Source: Changshengia sp963803165 (GTDB lineage Bacteria > Chloroflexota > Dormibacteria > Aeolococcales > Aeolococcaceae). From it: a DNA stretch of 64,000 nucleotides. Each line of letters opens with the position of its first letter. Position 1 is the stretch's first letter. Below the pieces are notes generated by a model. That model searched no databases. It worked only from the letters and a program-made list of their open reading frames with translations, and was not told the DNA's origin. Both the position numbers and the translations under genes were made by a program. Shown here one piece after another: positions 34,403 to 41,369 of the stretch. The stretch lies in NCBI GenBank assembly GCA_963803165.1, contig CAWDLK010000003.1, positions 248,001-312,000 on the forward strand. Direction: 5' to 3'.

Positions 34403-36202
34403 TCAGGCGGTCCGGCTGCCGGCCTCGCCGCCGAGGGGACGGCCGTCGCGGAGCAGGCGGAGGATCTCCGCGGCCGCGACGGGACGGGAGAAGAGGAATC
34501 CCTGGTAGGCGTCGAGGCCCTGGGGCTGCAGCCGGCTCAGCTGCTCCTCGGTCTCGACCCCCTCGGCAATGACCCGCAGCCCGAGGTTGCGCCCCAGGGT
34601 GACCAGGGCGTGGAGGAGGGCGCCGGGGTCGGCGGCCGGGCTCTCCTCGTCGTCGAGGAGGAAGCTGCGGTCGATCTTGATCGTGCTGATGGCCAGGTGG
34701 TGGAGCTTGCCCAGGTTGGAGTAGCCGGTGCCGAAGTCGTCGAGCGAGATGGTGACGCCCCGGCGAGCCAGCTCGCCGAGGACCTCCGCGGGGGCATGGG
34801 CGTCGACCAGGGCGGCCGACTCGGTGACCTCCAGCTCCAGAAGGCGCGGCGGGAACCCCGTCTCCGAGAGGCAGGCGAGCACCTCGCCGACCAGGCTCCG
34901 ATCCATCAGCTGGTGGGCGGAGACGTTGACGGCGACCCGGACGTCGCCGAGGCCGTCGGAGCGCCACTGGGCGGCCTGGCGGACGGCGCTGCGGAGGATG
35001 AACTGGCCGATGTCGGCGATCAACCCGATCTCCTCGGCCACGGGGATGAAGCGCACCGGGGGGACCTCGCCGAGCGCCGGGTGATGCCAGCGCGCCAGCG
35101 CCTCGAGCCCGACGATCCGGTGCGTCGCGGCGTCGACCTCGGGCTGGAAGGCCACGCTCAGCTGCCCGCGCTCCAGGGCGAGGGGAAGCTCGCGCTCGAT
35201 GAGCAGCCGGTCCTCGGCCTCCCGGGAGAGCGAGGGATCGAAGCGTGCCAGGCGTTCGGCGGTGGCGCGACCGGCGTGCTGCGCGATCGCGGCGTTGCGC
35301 AGCAACCCGGCCGGGCTGTCCCCGTCCTCCGGGGCGACTGCGATCCCGACCACGGCGCGGAGCCGGATGTCGGCGGCGCAGCCGGAGCAGGGGGTCACCA
35401 CGGTGGCGACGATGGACCGCGCCATGTAGACCGCTTCCTCGGGGAAGACCAGCCCGGGGAGGAGCACACCGAACTCGTCGTCCGACCAGCGTGCCACCAG
35501 CCAGGGGGAGGCCGGCCCGGATGCCGCCGCGCGGCGTCCGGCACCGCCCTCCGCGGCCCCGACGCAGGCGGAGATGCGCTCCCCCATCTCGATCATCAGC
35601 TCGTCGCCGGCCTCGTGCCCGAGGGTCTCGACCACGGTCCGGAGCCGGTCGAGGGCGACCAGCAGCACCCCGGTGGATCGGCCGGAACCACGGCCCGCGG
35701 TCAGCTCGGCACCCAGACGCCAGCGAAAGGTCGAGGCGTTGGGGAGGCCGGTGAGCCGGTCATGGGAGGCGTCGAACTCACGCTCCGCGGCGAGGTGGTC
35801 ACGCTCCTCGGTCCAGCGGGTCACGTCCACCCCCACCGAGGTGACGCTGGCGCGGCGACCATCCTCGCCGAGGCTCGGCGTCGCCGACCAGGCGACGGTC
35901 CTCAGCCGGCCGTCGTGGGTGCGGATCGGGACCTCGACGCAGGCGGCACCGTCCTTGCCGGACAGCGCCCGTTCGAAGGCGCGCGCCGCGCGCCGCCGGT
36001 GCTCCGCGGGGATCAGGGCCTCATGCCAGAGGCGGCCGCAGAGGTCGCTCCAGCGCCAGCCACCGAGGGCAAGCAGATCACCGTTGGCGAAGGCCAGCCG
36101 TCCGTCGGCGTCCGTGATCATGGCCAGGACGATCTGGCGCGCCGCGGCGCCGCCGTCTCCCCCCTGCGTCCCCGGTTGGAATCGCGGTCCTTCGGCGAGC
36201 AT
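34403..36202 (-). CDS. PAS, degenerate GGDEF and EAL protein
   Basis: About 599 residues. A PAS domain (20-135) with ITDADGRLAFANGDLLAL precedes a GGDEF domain whose active site reads WSDDEF instead of GGDEF, so cyclase activity is doubtful. The EAL domain (about 350-590) retains GLEALARW, Asn in AVNVSAHQL, Glu in LEVTES, LDDFGTGYS, Lys in TIKIDRS, AEGVET and YQGFLF: a probable active c-di-GMP phosphodiesterase. ATG 36202 is preferred, with GAGAGG 12 bases upstream; the frame opens 28 codons further. Convergent with the lipoprotein gene 7 bases away. Confidence 0.9.
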   Translation of the reverse strand: MLAEGPRFQPGTQGGDGGAAARQIVLAMITDADGRLAFANGDLLALGGWRWSDLCGRLWHEALIPAEHRRRAARAFERALSGKDGAACVEVPIRTHDGRLRTVAWSATPSLGEDGRRASVTSVGVDVTRWTEERDHLAAEREFDASHDRLTGLPNASTFRWRLGAELTAGRGSGRSTGVLLVALDRLRTVVETLGHEAGDELMIEMGERISACVGAAEGGAGRRAAASGPASPWLVARWSDDEFGVLLPGLVFPEEAVYMARSIVATVVTPCSGCAADIRLRAVVGIAVAPEDGDSPAGLLRNAAIAQHAGRATAERLARFDPSLSREAEDRLLIERELPLALERGQLSVAFQPEVDAATHRIVGLEALARWHHPALGEVPPVRFIPVAEEIGLIADIGQFILRSAVRQAAQWRSDGLGDVRVAVNVSAHQLMDRSLVGEVLACLSETGFPPRLLELEVTESAALVDAHAPAEVLGELARRGVTISLDDFGTGYSNLGKLHHLAISTIKIDRSFLLDDEESPAADPGALLHALVTLGRNLGLRVIAEGVETEEQLSRLQPQGLDAYQGFLFSRPVAAAEILRLLRDGRPLGGEAGSRTA

Positions 36203-36541
36203 CCGATGGCGACCTCTCGACTTCTGCGGAACCGCCGGGCATCCCTCCCGGGGTTGGCCGACATCGTGGGCTGCACCGATAGGCATGAAAGACGCTTTCA
36301 GCCAGCCTGGGACGTACTGGAGACAGCAACGTCATCGTCACAACACGCCGCCCCCCTTTGTGACGACGGGTGGCCCCCTGGTGGGCTGCCTCCGCCCGTC
36401 CGCAGCCCGCGACCGGAGGCCGTCACGGGCCGGGACGGGCCACCGCGGGACGGGGGCCGTGGCACGGCCGGGTGACCGTCGCCGGAAGAGGGGATATCGG
36501 ATCAGACGAATCGCTCGCGTTCACAGCTTCCCACGAACCCC
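36203..36541. other. Intergenic region before the SipW-substrate array
   Basis: No gene is supported here; the open frames are low-complexity. It separates the EAL gene start from the first conserved upstream cassette at 36542. I see no other structure. Confidence 0.4.
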
Positions 36542-36632
36542 GTAACCCCCCTGTCGCGGCTTCCGCCGGGACTCCGTGAGATCGCCCCCCCTAGCCTCCC
36601 CCTTGCCGTCTAGTGCATTTGAGCTATCTGAC
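36542..36632 (+). promoter_or_regulatory. Conserved upstream cassette, copy 1
   Basis: First of three ungapped copies. Landmarks: GTAAC at 36542, a run of seven C plus TAG, then GTCTAGTGCATTTGA from 36608; 66 bases separate GTNAC from GTCTA in every copy. Ends 35 bases before the ATG at 36667. Likely a promoter, with CGTCTA as a possible -10 of an alternative (ECF-like) sigma factor; this assignment is a guess. Confidence 0.75.
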
Positions 36633-36666
36633 CGGGGCGGCCGACACCCAAGAGGGAATGAGGATC

Positions 36667-37320
36667 ATGGAACGCCACACGAGCAAGCGATCGCTGCGGG
36701 CAGCCCTGGTGCTGGGCGCCGCGGTGGCCGGCACCGCCCTGGTCGGCTGGGGCGGGTTGGCGGCCTGGAACGCCTACACCGAGAACGCCGGCAACAGCGT
36801 GGCCGCCGGCACCCTCGCCCACGCCAACGGCGTGAGCTGCGTCTCGCTGCTGGGGACGATCCCGACCACCACCGGCACCGGCTGGTGCTCGGCGACGATC
36901 ACGGTCGGGAACGCCGACCCGGCGACCTGGACCGGCACCACCGGCTCCATCATCATCGCCAACACCGGCTCCCTCAAGGGCACCTTCACCCTCGCCCTGC
37001 CGGCGGCGGCGTCCGGCGGCCTCTGCGCCGACCTGACCCTCAAGGTCACCGACCTCAACTCGACGGCGCCTGACACCGGCACGGTCATCCCCACCACCGC
37101 GCTCACCGCCGCCGGCCTCACCACCGGAGTCAGCCTCTACAGCAACGCCGCGACCCCCAGCCTGAGCTGGACGGGCGGCGGGGTGGCCGGGACGGGCACG
37201 GGAGTGACCGCCAACACCTTCACGGTGGCGGTGAACCCGGGTGGCTCTTTCACCTCCAACGCCGCCGACCAGGGCACGACCTGCACCTTCGGCCTCCTCT
37301 TCAGCCAGACGGCGGCCTGA
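36667..37320 (+). CDS. SipW-dependent secreted protein (TasA/camelysin-like) 1
   Basis: 217 residues. N-terminal SipW-type signal: basic KRSLR, hydrophobic core ALVLGAAVAGTALVGWGGLAAW, then NAYTENAGNSVAAGTL, which matches the conserved start of TasA/CotN-like proteins. The mature part is Gly/Thr-rich and beta-strand-like (SIIIANTGSLKGTFTLAL, TFTVAVNPGGSF), with four Cys at SCVSL, WCSAT, LCADLTL and TCTFGL, allowing two disulfides. ATG 36667 follows GAGG; a GTG 54 bases upstream in frame is part of the conserved cassette and not a start. Followed by its own terminator. Likely a surface fibre subunit. Confidence 0.85.
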   Translation: MERHTSKRSLRAALVLGAAVAGTALVGWGGLAAWNAYTENAGNSVAAGTLAHANGVSCVSLLGTIPTTTGTGWCSATITVGNADPATWTGTTGSIIIANTGSLKGTFTLALPAAASGGLCADLTLKVTDLNSTAPDTGTVIPTTALTAAGLTTGVSLYSNAATPSLSWTGGGVAGTGTGVTANTFTVAVNPGGSFTSNAADQGTTCTFGLLFSQTAA

Positions 37321-37338
37321 CCCGAGCAGGGCGCCGCG

Positions 37339-37379
37339 GAGGCCGGGCAGGGCGAACCTGCCCGGCCTCTCTTGTTCTC
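37339..37379 (+). terminator. Terminator after SipW-substrate gene 1
   Basis: A perfect 13-bp stem (37339-37351 with 37357-37369, loop GCGAA) is followed by TCTTGTTCTC, 19 bases after the stop codon. Confidence 0.85.
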
Positions 37380-37449
37380 AGGGGGGCTCCTCCGCCGCGG
37401 GCCCAAGCGCCCGTACGCCCCGATCGCGTTACACCCGCGGCCGAGCTCC

Positions 37450-37540
37450 GTGACCCGCCTGTCGCCGGTTCCGCGGCGGCTTCGTGGCACGGCCCCCCCT
37501 AGTCTGGCCAGAGCCGTCTAGTGCATTTGAACTACCTGGC
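37450..37540 (+). promoter_or_regulatory. Conserved upstream cassette, copy 2
   Basis: Second copy, with GTGAC at 37450, seven C plus TAG, and GTCTAGTGCATTTGA from 37516. Spacing is the same as in copies 1 and 3. Here the GTG in the motif is out of frame with the protein, which shows that the motif is conserved as DNA or RNA, not as code. Confidence 0.8.
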
Positions 37541-37573
37541 TAGAACGGTCAGAAGGAGACGAGGACGAAGATC

Positions 37574-38221
37574 ATGGGAAACCGCACAAGCAAGCGATCG
37601 CTGCGGGTCGCCCTGGTCCTGGGCGCGGCCGTGGCCGGCACCGCCCTGGTCGGCTGGGGCGGGTTGGCGGCCTGGAACGCGTACACCGAGAACGCCGGCA
37701 ACAGCGTCGCCGCCGGCACCCTCTCCCACTCCAACCAGAGCCTGAGCTGCGTCTCGAGCCTGGGCGCGGTGCCCACCAGCGGCCAGGGCTTCTGCGCCGC
37801 GGTGATCAGCGTCTCCGGGGTGGACCCGGTCAACTTCTCCACCACGGTGCTGCCCGTCAACATCAAGATCGACAACACGGGATCGCTGCAGAGCACCTTC
37901 ACCCTGAGCATGGGGACGGCGCTGCAGGCCCCGACCGGGAGCCTCTGCCCCGACCTCACCCTCGCGGTCAAGGACAAGAACAGCAACACGGTGTGGGCGG
38001 CCACCGCCCTCAACGGCACCTTCACCGCGCCCAGCCTCTACAACAACGCCAGCACGCCCGCCTACACCTGGTCGCCGAACGGCACGGCCGGCACCGGCAC
38101 GGGCGCCACCGGTGACACCTTCACGGTGACCGTGGGCATGGGCACCCTCTTCGCGGGCAACGCCACCGACCAGGGCCAGAACTGCACCTTCGGCCTGGTC
38201 TTCACCCAGACGGCGGCCTGA
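37574..38221 (+). CDS. SipW-dependent secreted protein (TasA/camelysin-like) 2
   Basis: 215 residues. The signal region (KRSLRVALVLGAAVAGTAL) is nearly identical in both DNA and protein to gene 1, while the mature part has drifted: VSGVDPVNFSTTVLPVNIKI, then NTGSLQSTFTLSM. The four Cys are kept (SCVSSL, FCAAVI, LCPDLTL, NCTFGL). The C-terminus FGLVFTQTAA closely matches gene 1 (FGLLFSQTAA). Start ATG 37574 with GAGG/GGAG-like bases upstream. Such an identical 5' half with a divergent 3' half suggests duplication with continued gene conversion or strong selection on export and regulation. Confidence 0.87.
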   Translation: MGNRTSKRSLRVALVLGAAVAGTALVGWGGLAAWNAYTENAGNSVAAGTLSHSNQSLSCVSSLGAVPTSGQGFCAAVISVSGVDPVNFSTTVLPVNIKIDNTGSLQSTFTLSMGTALQAPTGSLCPDLTLAVKDKNSNTVWAATALNGTFTAPSLYNNASTPAYTWSPNGTAGTGTGATGDTFTVTVGMGTLFAGNATDQGQNCTFGLVFTQTAA

Positions 38222-38238
38222 TCCCAGGACACGATCTG

Positions 38239-38275
38239 AAGGCCGGGGCAGGGTTCCTGCCCCGGCCTTGTGCTG
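38239..38275 (+). terminator. Terminator after SipW-substrate gene 2
   Basis: A perfect 14-bp stem (38239-38252 with 38256-38269, loop GTT) begins 18 bases after the stop and is followed by GTGCTG; no long T-run. Confidence 0.8.
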
Positions 38276-38340
38276 CCCGGCGGCCTCTCATCAGAAATGG
38301 CGCATACGCGTCGAGTGGTTCACCGCTTCCACCGCATCCC

Positions 38341-38431
38341 GTTACCCGCCTGTGGCCGGTTGGGGCGGGGTTTCGTGAGATCGACCCCCCTAGGCTCATC
38401 AGAGCCGTCTAGTGCATTTGAACTACCTGGC
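38341..38431 (+). promoter_or_regulatory. Conserved upstream cassette, copy 3
   Basis: Third copy, with GTTAC at 38341, six C plus TAG, and GTCTAGTGCATTTGA from 38407. The 66-base distance is again exact. It precedes ATG 38469 by 37 bases. No such copy is seen before gene 4 of the array or before the signal peptidase gene. Confidence 0.8.
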
Positions 38432-38468
38432 TCAACCCGTCAGAGCGTACAGAAAGGACACCAAGATC

Positions 38469-39107
38469 ATGGAAACCCGCAAGAGCAAGCGATCCCTGAG
38501 GCTGGCCCTGGTCATGGGCGCGGCCGTCGCCGGCACCGCCCTGGTCGGATGGGGCGGGTTGGCCGCATGGCAGGCGTACACCCAGAACAGCGGCAACGCC
38601 TTCGCGGTGGGGACCCTCTCCCACACCAACACCGCCGGCGAGTCGGTTCTCTGCAACTCGACGACCGTCCTGGCAGACGCCCCGGTCCACTGCGCGGTCA
38701 TCATCAGCGACAGTGCCCTGACATCGGACTTCCCCGGTACGAGCGGAACGGTGACCATCGCCGCCGGCGGCTCGCTGGACAGCACCTTCCAGATGTCGAT
38801 GCCCGCGGCGCCGGGCCCCGCCAACAGCGGCGACGGCAATCTCTGCGGATACCTCACGCTGACGGTCACTGACAACGAGACGTCACAGGCGACTCCGTAC
38901 GGGCCCACGACCCTGAGCGACCAGATGGGGCCGACCAGCCTCCTCGCCCAGAACGGCGACGGCACCGGTGACAGCCACCCCTGGGTGCCCAACGACACCG
39001 GGACCTACACGTTCGCAGTCGATCCCGTCACCGGCTTCGGCAGCAATGATGCGGTCCTCGGCTCCAGCTGCACCTTCGACGTCCTCTTCACCCAGGCGAG
39101 CGCGTAA
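38469..39107 (+). CDS. SipW-dependent secreted protein (TasA/camelysin-like) 3
   Basis: 212 residues. Signal region KSKRSLRLALVMGAAVAGTAL, then WQAYTQNSGNAFAVGTLSH. Mature part has GTVTIAAGGSLDSTFQMSM and LTVTDNETS; Cys at VLCNS, HCAVI, LCGYLTL and SCTFDVLF are conserved with the other members. Start ATG 38469 with AGAAAGGAC upstream. An in-frame GTG at 38412 belongs to the conserved cassette and is rejected as start. Ends with TQASA, like the TQTAA ends of genes 1 and 2. Confidence 0.85.
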   Translation: METRKSKRSLRLALVMGAAVAGTALVGWGGLAAWQAYTQNSGNAFAVGTLSHTNTAGESVLCNSTTVLADAPVHCAVIISDSALTSDFPGTSGTVTIAAGGSLDSTFQMSMPAAPGPANSGDGNLCGYLTLTVTDNETSQATPYGPTTLSDQMGPTSLLAQNGDGTGDSHPWVPNDTGTYTFAVDPVTGFGSNDAVLGSSCTFDVLFTQASA

Positions 39108-39126
39108 CCCCCGCCATGATCTGAGG

Positions 39127-39160
39127 GGGGCCGGGCGGAGCGCCTCTTCCCGGCCCCTTC
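39127..39160 (+). terminator. Terminator after SipW-substrate gene 3
   Basis: GGGGCCGGG (39127-39135) pairs with CCCGGCCCC (39149-39157); a pyrimidine-rich TTCTCTCCCC follows. Confidence 0.7.
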
Positions 39161-39287
39161 TCTCCCCATCACCGTCAGCCAGGGCGAGTGCGGCGCCGCC
39201 CCTCCCCCAAGAGCGCCGCAACCGCGGGTCCCCGGCCCACCTCCCGGAGGCGGTGCCGCCCACCACCCATCTTCCCGGAGGTTCCCC

Positions 39288-39944
39288 ATGTCCATCGATC
39301 GGCAGCGTCCGGACCGCAGGAAGCTGCGCGCCGGGATGGTCTTCGTCCTGGTGCTGGCCGGCACCGCCCTGATCGGATGGGGCGGCCTGGCCGCGTGGCA
39401 GGCGGTGACCCAGAACAACGGCACCGCGAGCACCCTCGGGGTGCACATGCAGAACGTGGCGACCGTCTCCGGAGGCGGCAGCCCGGTCACCTGCACCGAC
39501 CAGACCTCGCCGGGCGCCTGCGGCGCCGTGTTCACGGCCAAGAACATCACCCCCGGCTACTCGGCCACCGTCGGCACGGTGGCGATCACCAACACCGGGA
39601 CCGAGGCCTCCACCTTTCAGCTCACCCTGAAGTCGGCGACAGTGAGCGCCGAGGACCCTGAGTGGACATCGGGTGACACCACCCTCTGCTCCGATCTGCA
39701 GCTCACCGTCAAGGACGCGGAGGCCGGCGCGCCGGTCCTCTACAACGGTTCGCTGGGGGCGATGCCCCCTCAGAACCTCCTCGACAACGGTGGCAACTCC
39801 AACTGGTCGCCCAACGCCAGCAACACCTTCACGTTCAGCCTCGCGCTGGGGTCACCCGGCGTCGCGACCGACGAGGACTCCACCTGCACCGCACTCTTCA
39901 CCTGGGGCCAGAACGGAGTTCTGACCAGTCCCCGACGCCCATGA
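39288..39944 (+). CDS. SipW-dependent secreted protein (TasA/camelysin-like) 4, divergent
   Basis: 218 residues. Signal core AGMVFVLVLAGTALIGWGGLAAW, then QAVTQNNGTASTLGV. Mature part: GTVAITNTGTEASTFQLTL, LQLTVKDAEAG, NTFTFSLALG. Four Cys are present (VTCTD, GACGAVF, LCSDLQL, STCTALF). The most divergent member; the N-terminus is different, the upstream cassette is missing, and it has a strong GGAGG 7 bases before ATG. It may be transcribed differently, possibly as the anchor or minor subunit. Followed by a hairpin and the signal peptidase gene. Confidence 0.82.
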   Translation: MSIDRQRPDRRKLRAGMVFVLVLAGTALIGWGGLAAWQAVTQNNGTASTLGVHMQNVATVSGGGSPVTCTDQTSPGACGAVFTAKNITPGYSATVGTVAITNTGTEASTFQLTLKSATVSAEDPEWTSGDTTLCSDLQLTVKDAEAGAPVLYNGSLGAMPPQNLLDNGGNSNWSPNASNTFTFSLALGSPGVATDEDSTCTALFTWGQNGVLTSPRRP

Positions 39945-39988
39945 GGGGGCCGGCGGACCACCCGCCACCCCCTCGGGGCTGAGGACCA

Positions 39989-40025
39989 CGACCGCCGCCG
40001 GAGACCGCCCTCCGCGGCGGTCGTT
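39989..40025 (+). terminator. Hairpin between gene 4 of the array and the signal peptidase gene
   Basis: CGACCGCCGC (39989-39998) pairs with GCGGCGGTCG (40014-40023), extended by GGA/TCC with one bulge. The T-run is weak (TTCC). Confidence 0.6.
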
Positions 40026-40048
40026 CCATGACCGGCCCCGGGCAGCGA

Positions 40049-40068
40049 GCGCAACCGTTTCGTTGCGC
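40049..40068. promoter_or_regulatory. Inverted repeat upstream of the signal peptidase gene
   Basis: GCGCAAC (40049-40055) and GTTGCGC (40062-40068), 6 bases apart, lie 36-95 bases before the possible starts of the peptidase gene. A protein-binding site is possible. Confidence 0.4.
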
Positions 40069-40163
40069 CGCGTTGCACGAGCCGCCGCCCGGCGAGAACC
40101 ACAATGGAGCGAGCCGGCTCGAACCGCCACCAGGAGGCGCGGGAGCAGCAGGGGAATACTTCA

Positions 40164-41369
40164 GTGGGCAACGCGAGGGTGACGCTCCCCGAGGAGCTGC
40201 ACGACCTGGTCCGAGACGTCGTCGCCGACCTGGAGTCCGCGACCGGCGACCTCGGGGTGGGCGGCCCGCCGCCCCCACCGCGAGCCCCGCGACAGGAGCG
40301 ACGCCGGACCCCCCAGGCCGCCGTCCTGCGGCTCCCGAGCCCGGGCCAGCCCCCGCCCCGCTCGTCACCCGGTGCCGCGGCCGGTCTCGACCCGGGATCC
40401 CCGGCCCTCGAGCCTGCCCCCCGCAGGCGTGCCTTCCTCGCCCGCGTGGCCGTCGCGTCGACCGTCCCCCACATGCCGCTCCCGGTGCGAACCCGGCGGG
40501 TCCAGGTGGCCTGCCGGCGCGCCTCGCCGCTCGACGCCGCCCGCATGTCGCGGATGCTGCGGGTGGCGGTGCCATCGCTGCCGGTGACCTCCGCCTCCCC
40601 CATCGCGGCACCGGCGTGGCTGACCGCGGCGGCACCACCCGCCGCGGCACCGGCGCTGGACCCGCCCGCAGAGGGCGCCGCGGTGGTCCTGGCGGGCCGG
40701 ATCGCGACCGCTCCACCGGCCGACCCGGTCCCGGCGGCACCGGCGGCGCCCGTCGTCCTCCCGCCGATGGCGACGGTTGCGCTCTCGATCGCCGCGGAGG
40801 GACGCCCGCTGTGGCGATCCACCCTGGGCCACGTGACCAACCTGCTGATCGCGGCCGCACTCGGGCTGGTCGGGATCTTCTGCTGCATCGTGGTGGGCCT
40901 GGTGGTCACCGGCCACCACCTGGAGGAGGTGGTCACCGGCAGCATGCAGCCGACCATCCCGATCGGGTCCCTGGTGGTCACCGAGCAGCTGCCGGCGGGT
41001 CAGCTCCAGGTCGGCGACATCATGGTGTTCCCCAACCCCAACGATCCCAAGCTGACCATCGTCCACCGCATCGTCTGGCTCAGCCACGACCAGAGCGGCG
41101 ACGTCCTGGCGCGCACCAAGGGCGACTACAACGCCCTGCCCGACCAGTGGACGATCAAGCGGCAGGCGAGCGCCGACGCCGATCGGGTCGTCTTCATCCT
41201 GCCGGGCGCGGGAACGGCCGCCGGCTATCTCCAGACCATCGGATTCTGGGGTCTGATCGCCCTGCTGGTCGGGGTCATCGGCTACTACGGGATCCGCAAG
41301 GTGCGGCAGATCCTGACCGAGAGCGATGCCGACGCGGCCGCAGCGGGCGCCTCGGAGCCTCTCTCATGA
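40164..41369 (+). CDS. SipW-type signal peptidase I with long N-terminal extension
   Basis: About 401 residues (an ATG at 40104 would add 20). The last 170 residues are an S26B-type signal peptidase: membrane helix LLIAAALGLVGIFCCIVVGLVV, then nucleophile Ser260 in TGSMQPTIP, VGDIMVFPNP, catalytic His301 in TIVHRIV in place of the bacterial Lys, and TKGDYNALPD. A last helix (FWGLIALLVGVIGYYGI) ends the protein. SipW enzymes process TasA/CotN-like proteins, and four such genes are right upstream. The first 220 residues are Pro/Ala/Arg-rich, with VTLPEELHDLVRDVVADL, and are not found in usual SipW (about 190 residues). ATGA overlap with the TPR gene. Confidence 0.88.
   Translation: MGNARVTLPEELHDLVRDVVADLESATGDLGVGGPPPPPRAPRQERRRTPQAAVLRLPSPGQPPPRSSPGAAAGLDPGSPALEPAPRRRAFLARVAVASTVPHMPLPVRTRRVQVACRRASPLDAARMSRMLRVAVPSLPVTSASPIAAPAWLTAAAPPAAAPALDPPAEGAAVVLAGRIATAPPADPVPAAPAAPVVLPPMATVALSIAAEGRPLWRSTLGHVTNLLIAAALGLVGIFCCIVVGLVVTGHHLEEVVTGSMQPTIPIGSLVVTEQLPAGQLQVGDIMVFPNPNDPKLTIVHRIVWLSHDQSGDVLARTKGDYNALPDQWTIKRQASADADRVVFILPGAGTAAGYLQTIGFWGLIALLVGVIGYYGIRKVRQILTESDADAAAAGASEPLS

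Noticed and set aside
36613..36666. GTG start giving MHLSYL before SipW-substrate gene 1 (and MHLNYL before gene 3)
   Set aside because: The same bases are out of frame in copy 2 and lie in the conserved DNA cassette; a proper ATG with ribosome binding site follows.
40028..41365. Upstream extension of the TPR protein to 991 residues
   Set aside because: This part overlaps the signal peptidase in another frame and is Arg/Pro/Gly noise; ATG 41366 forms a normal ATGA junction.
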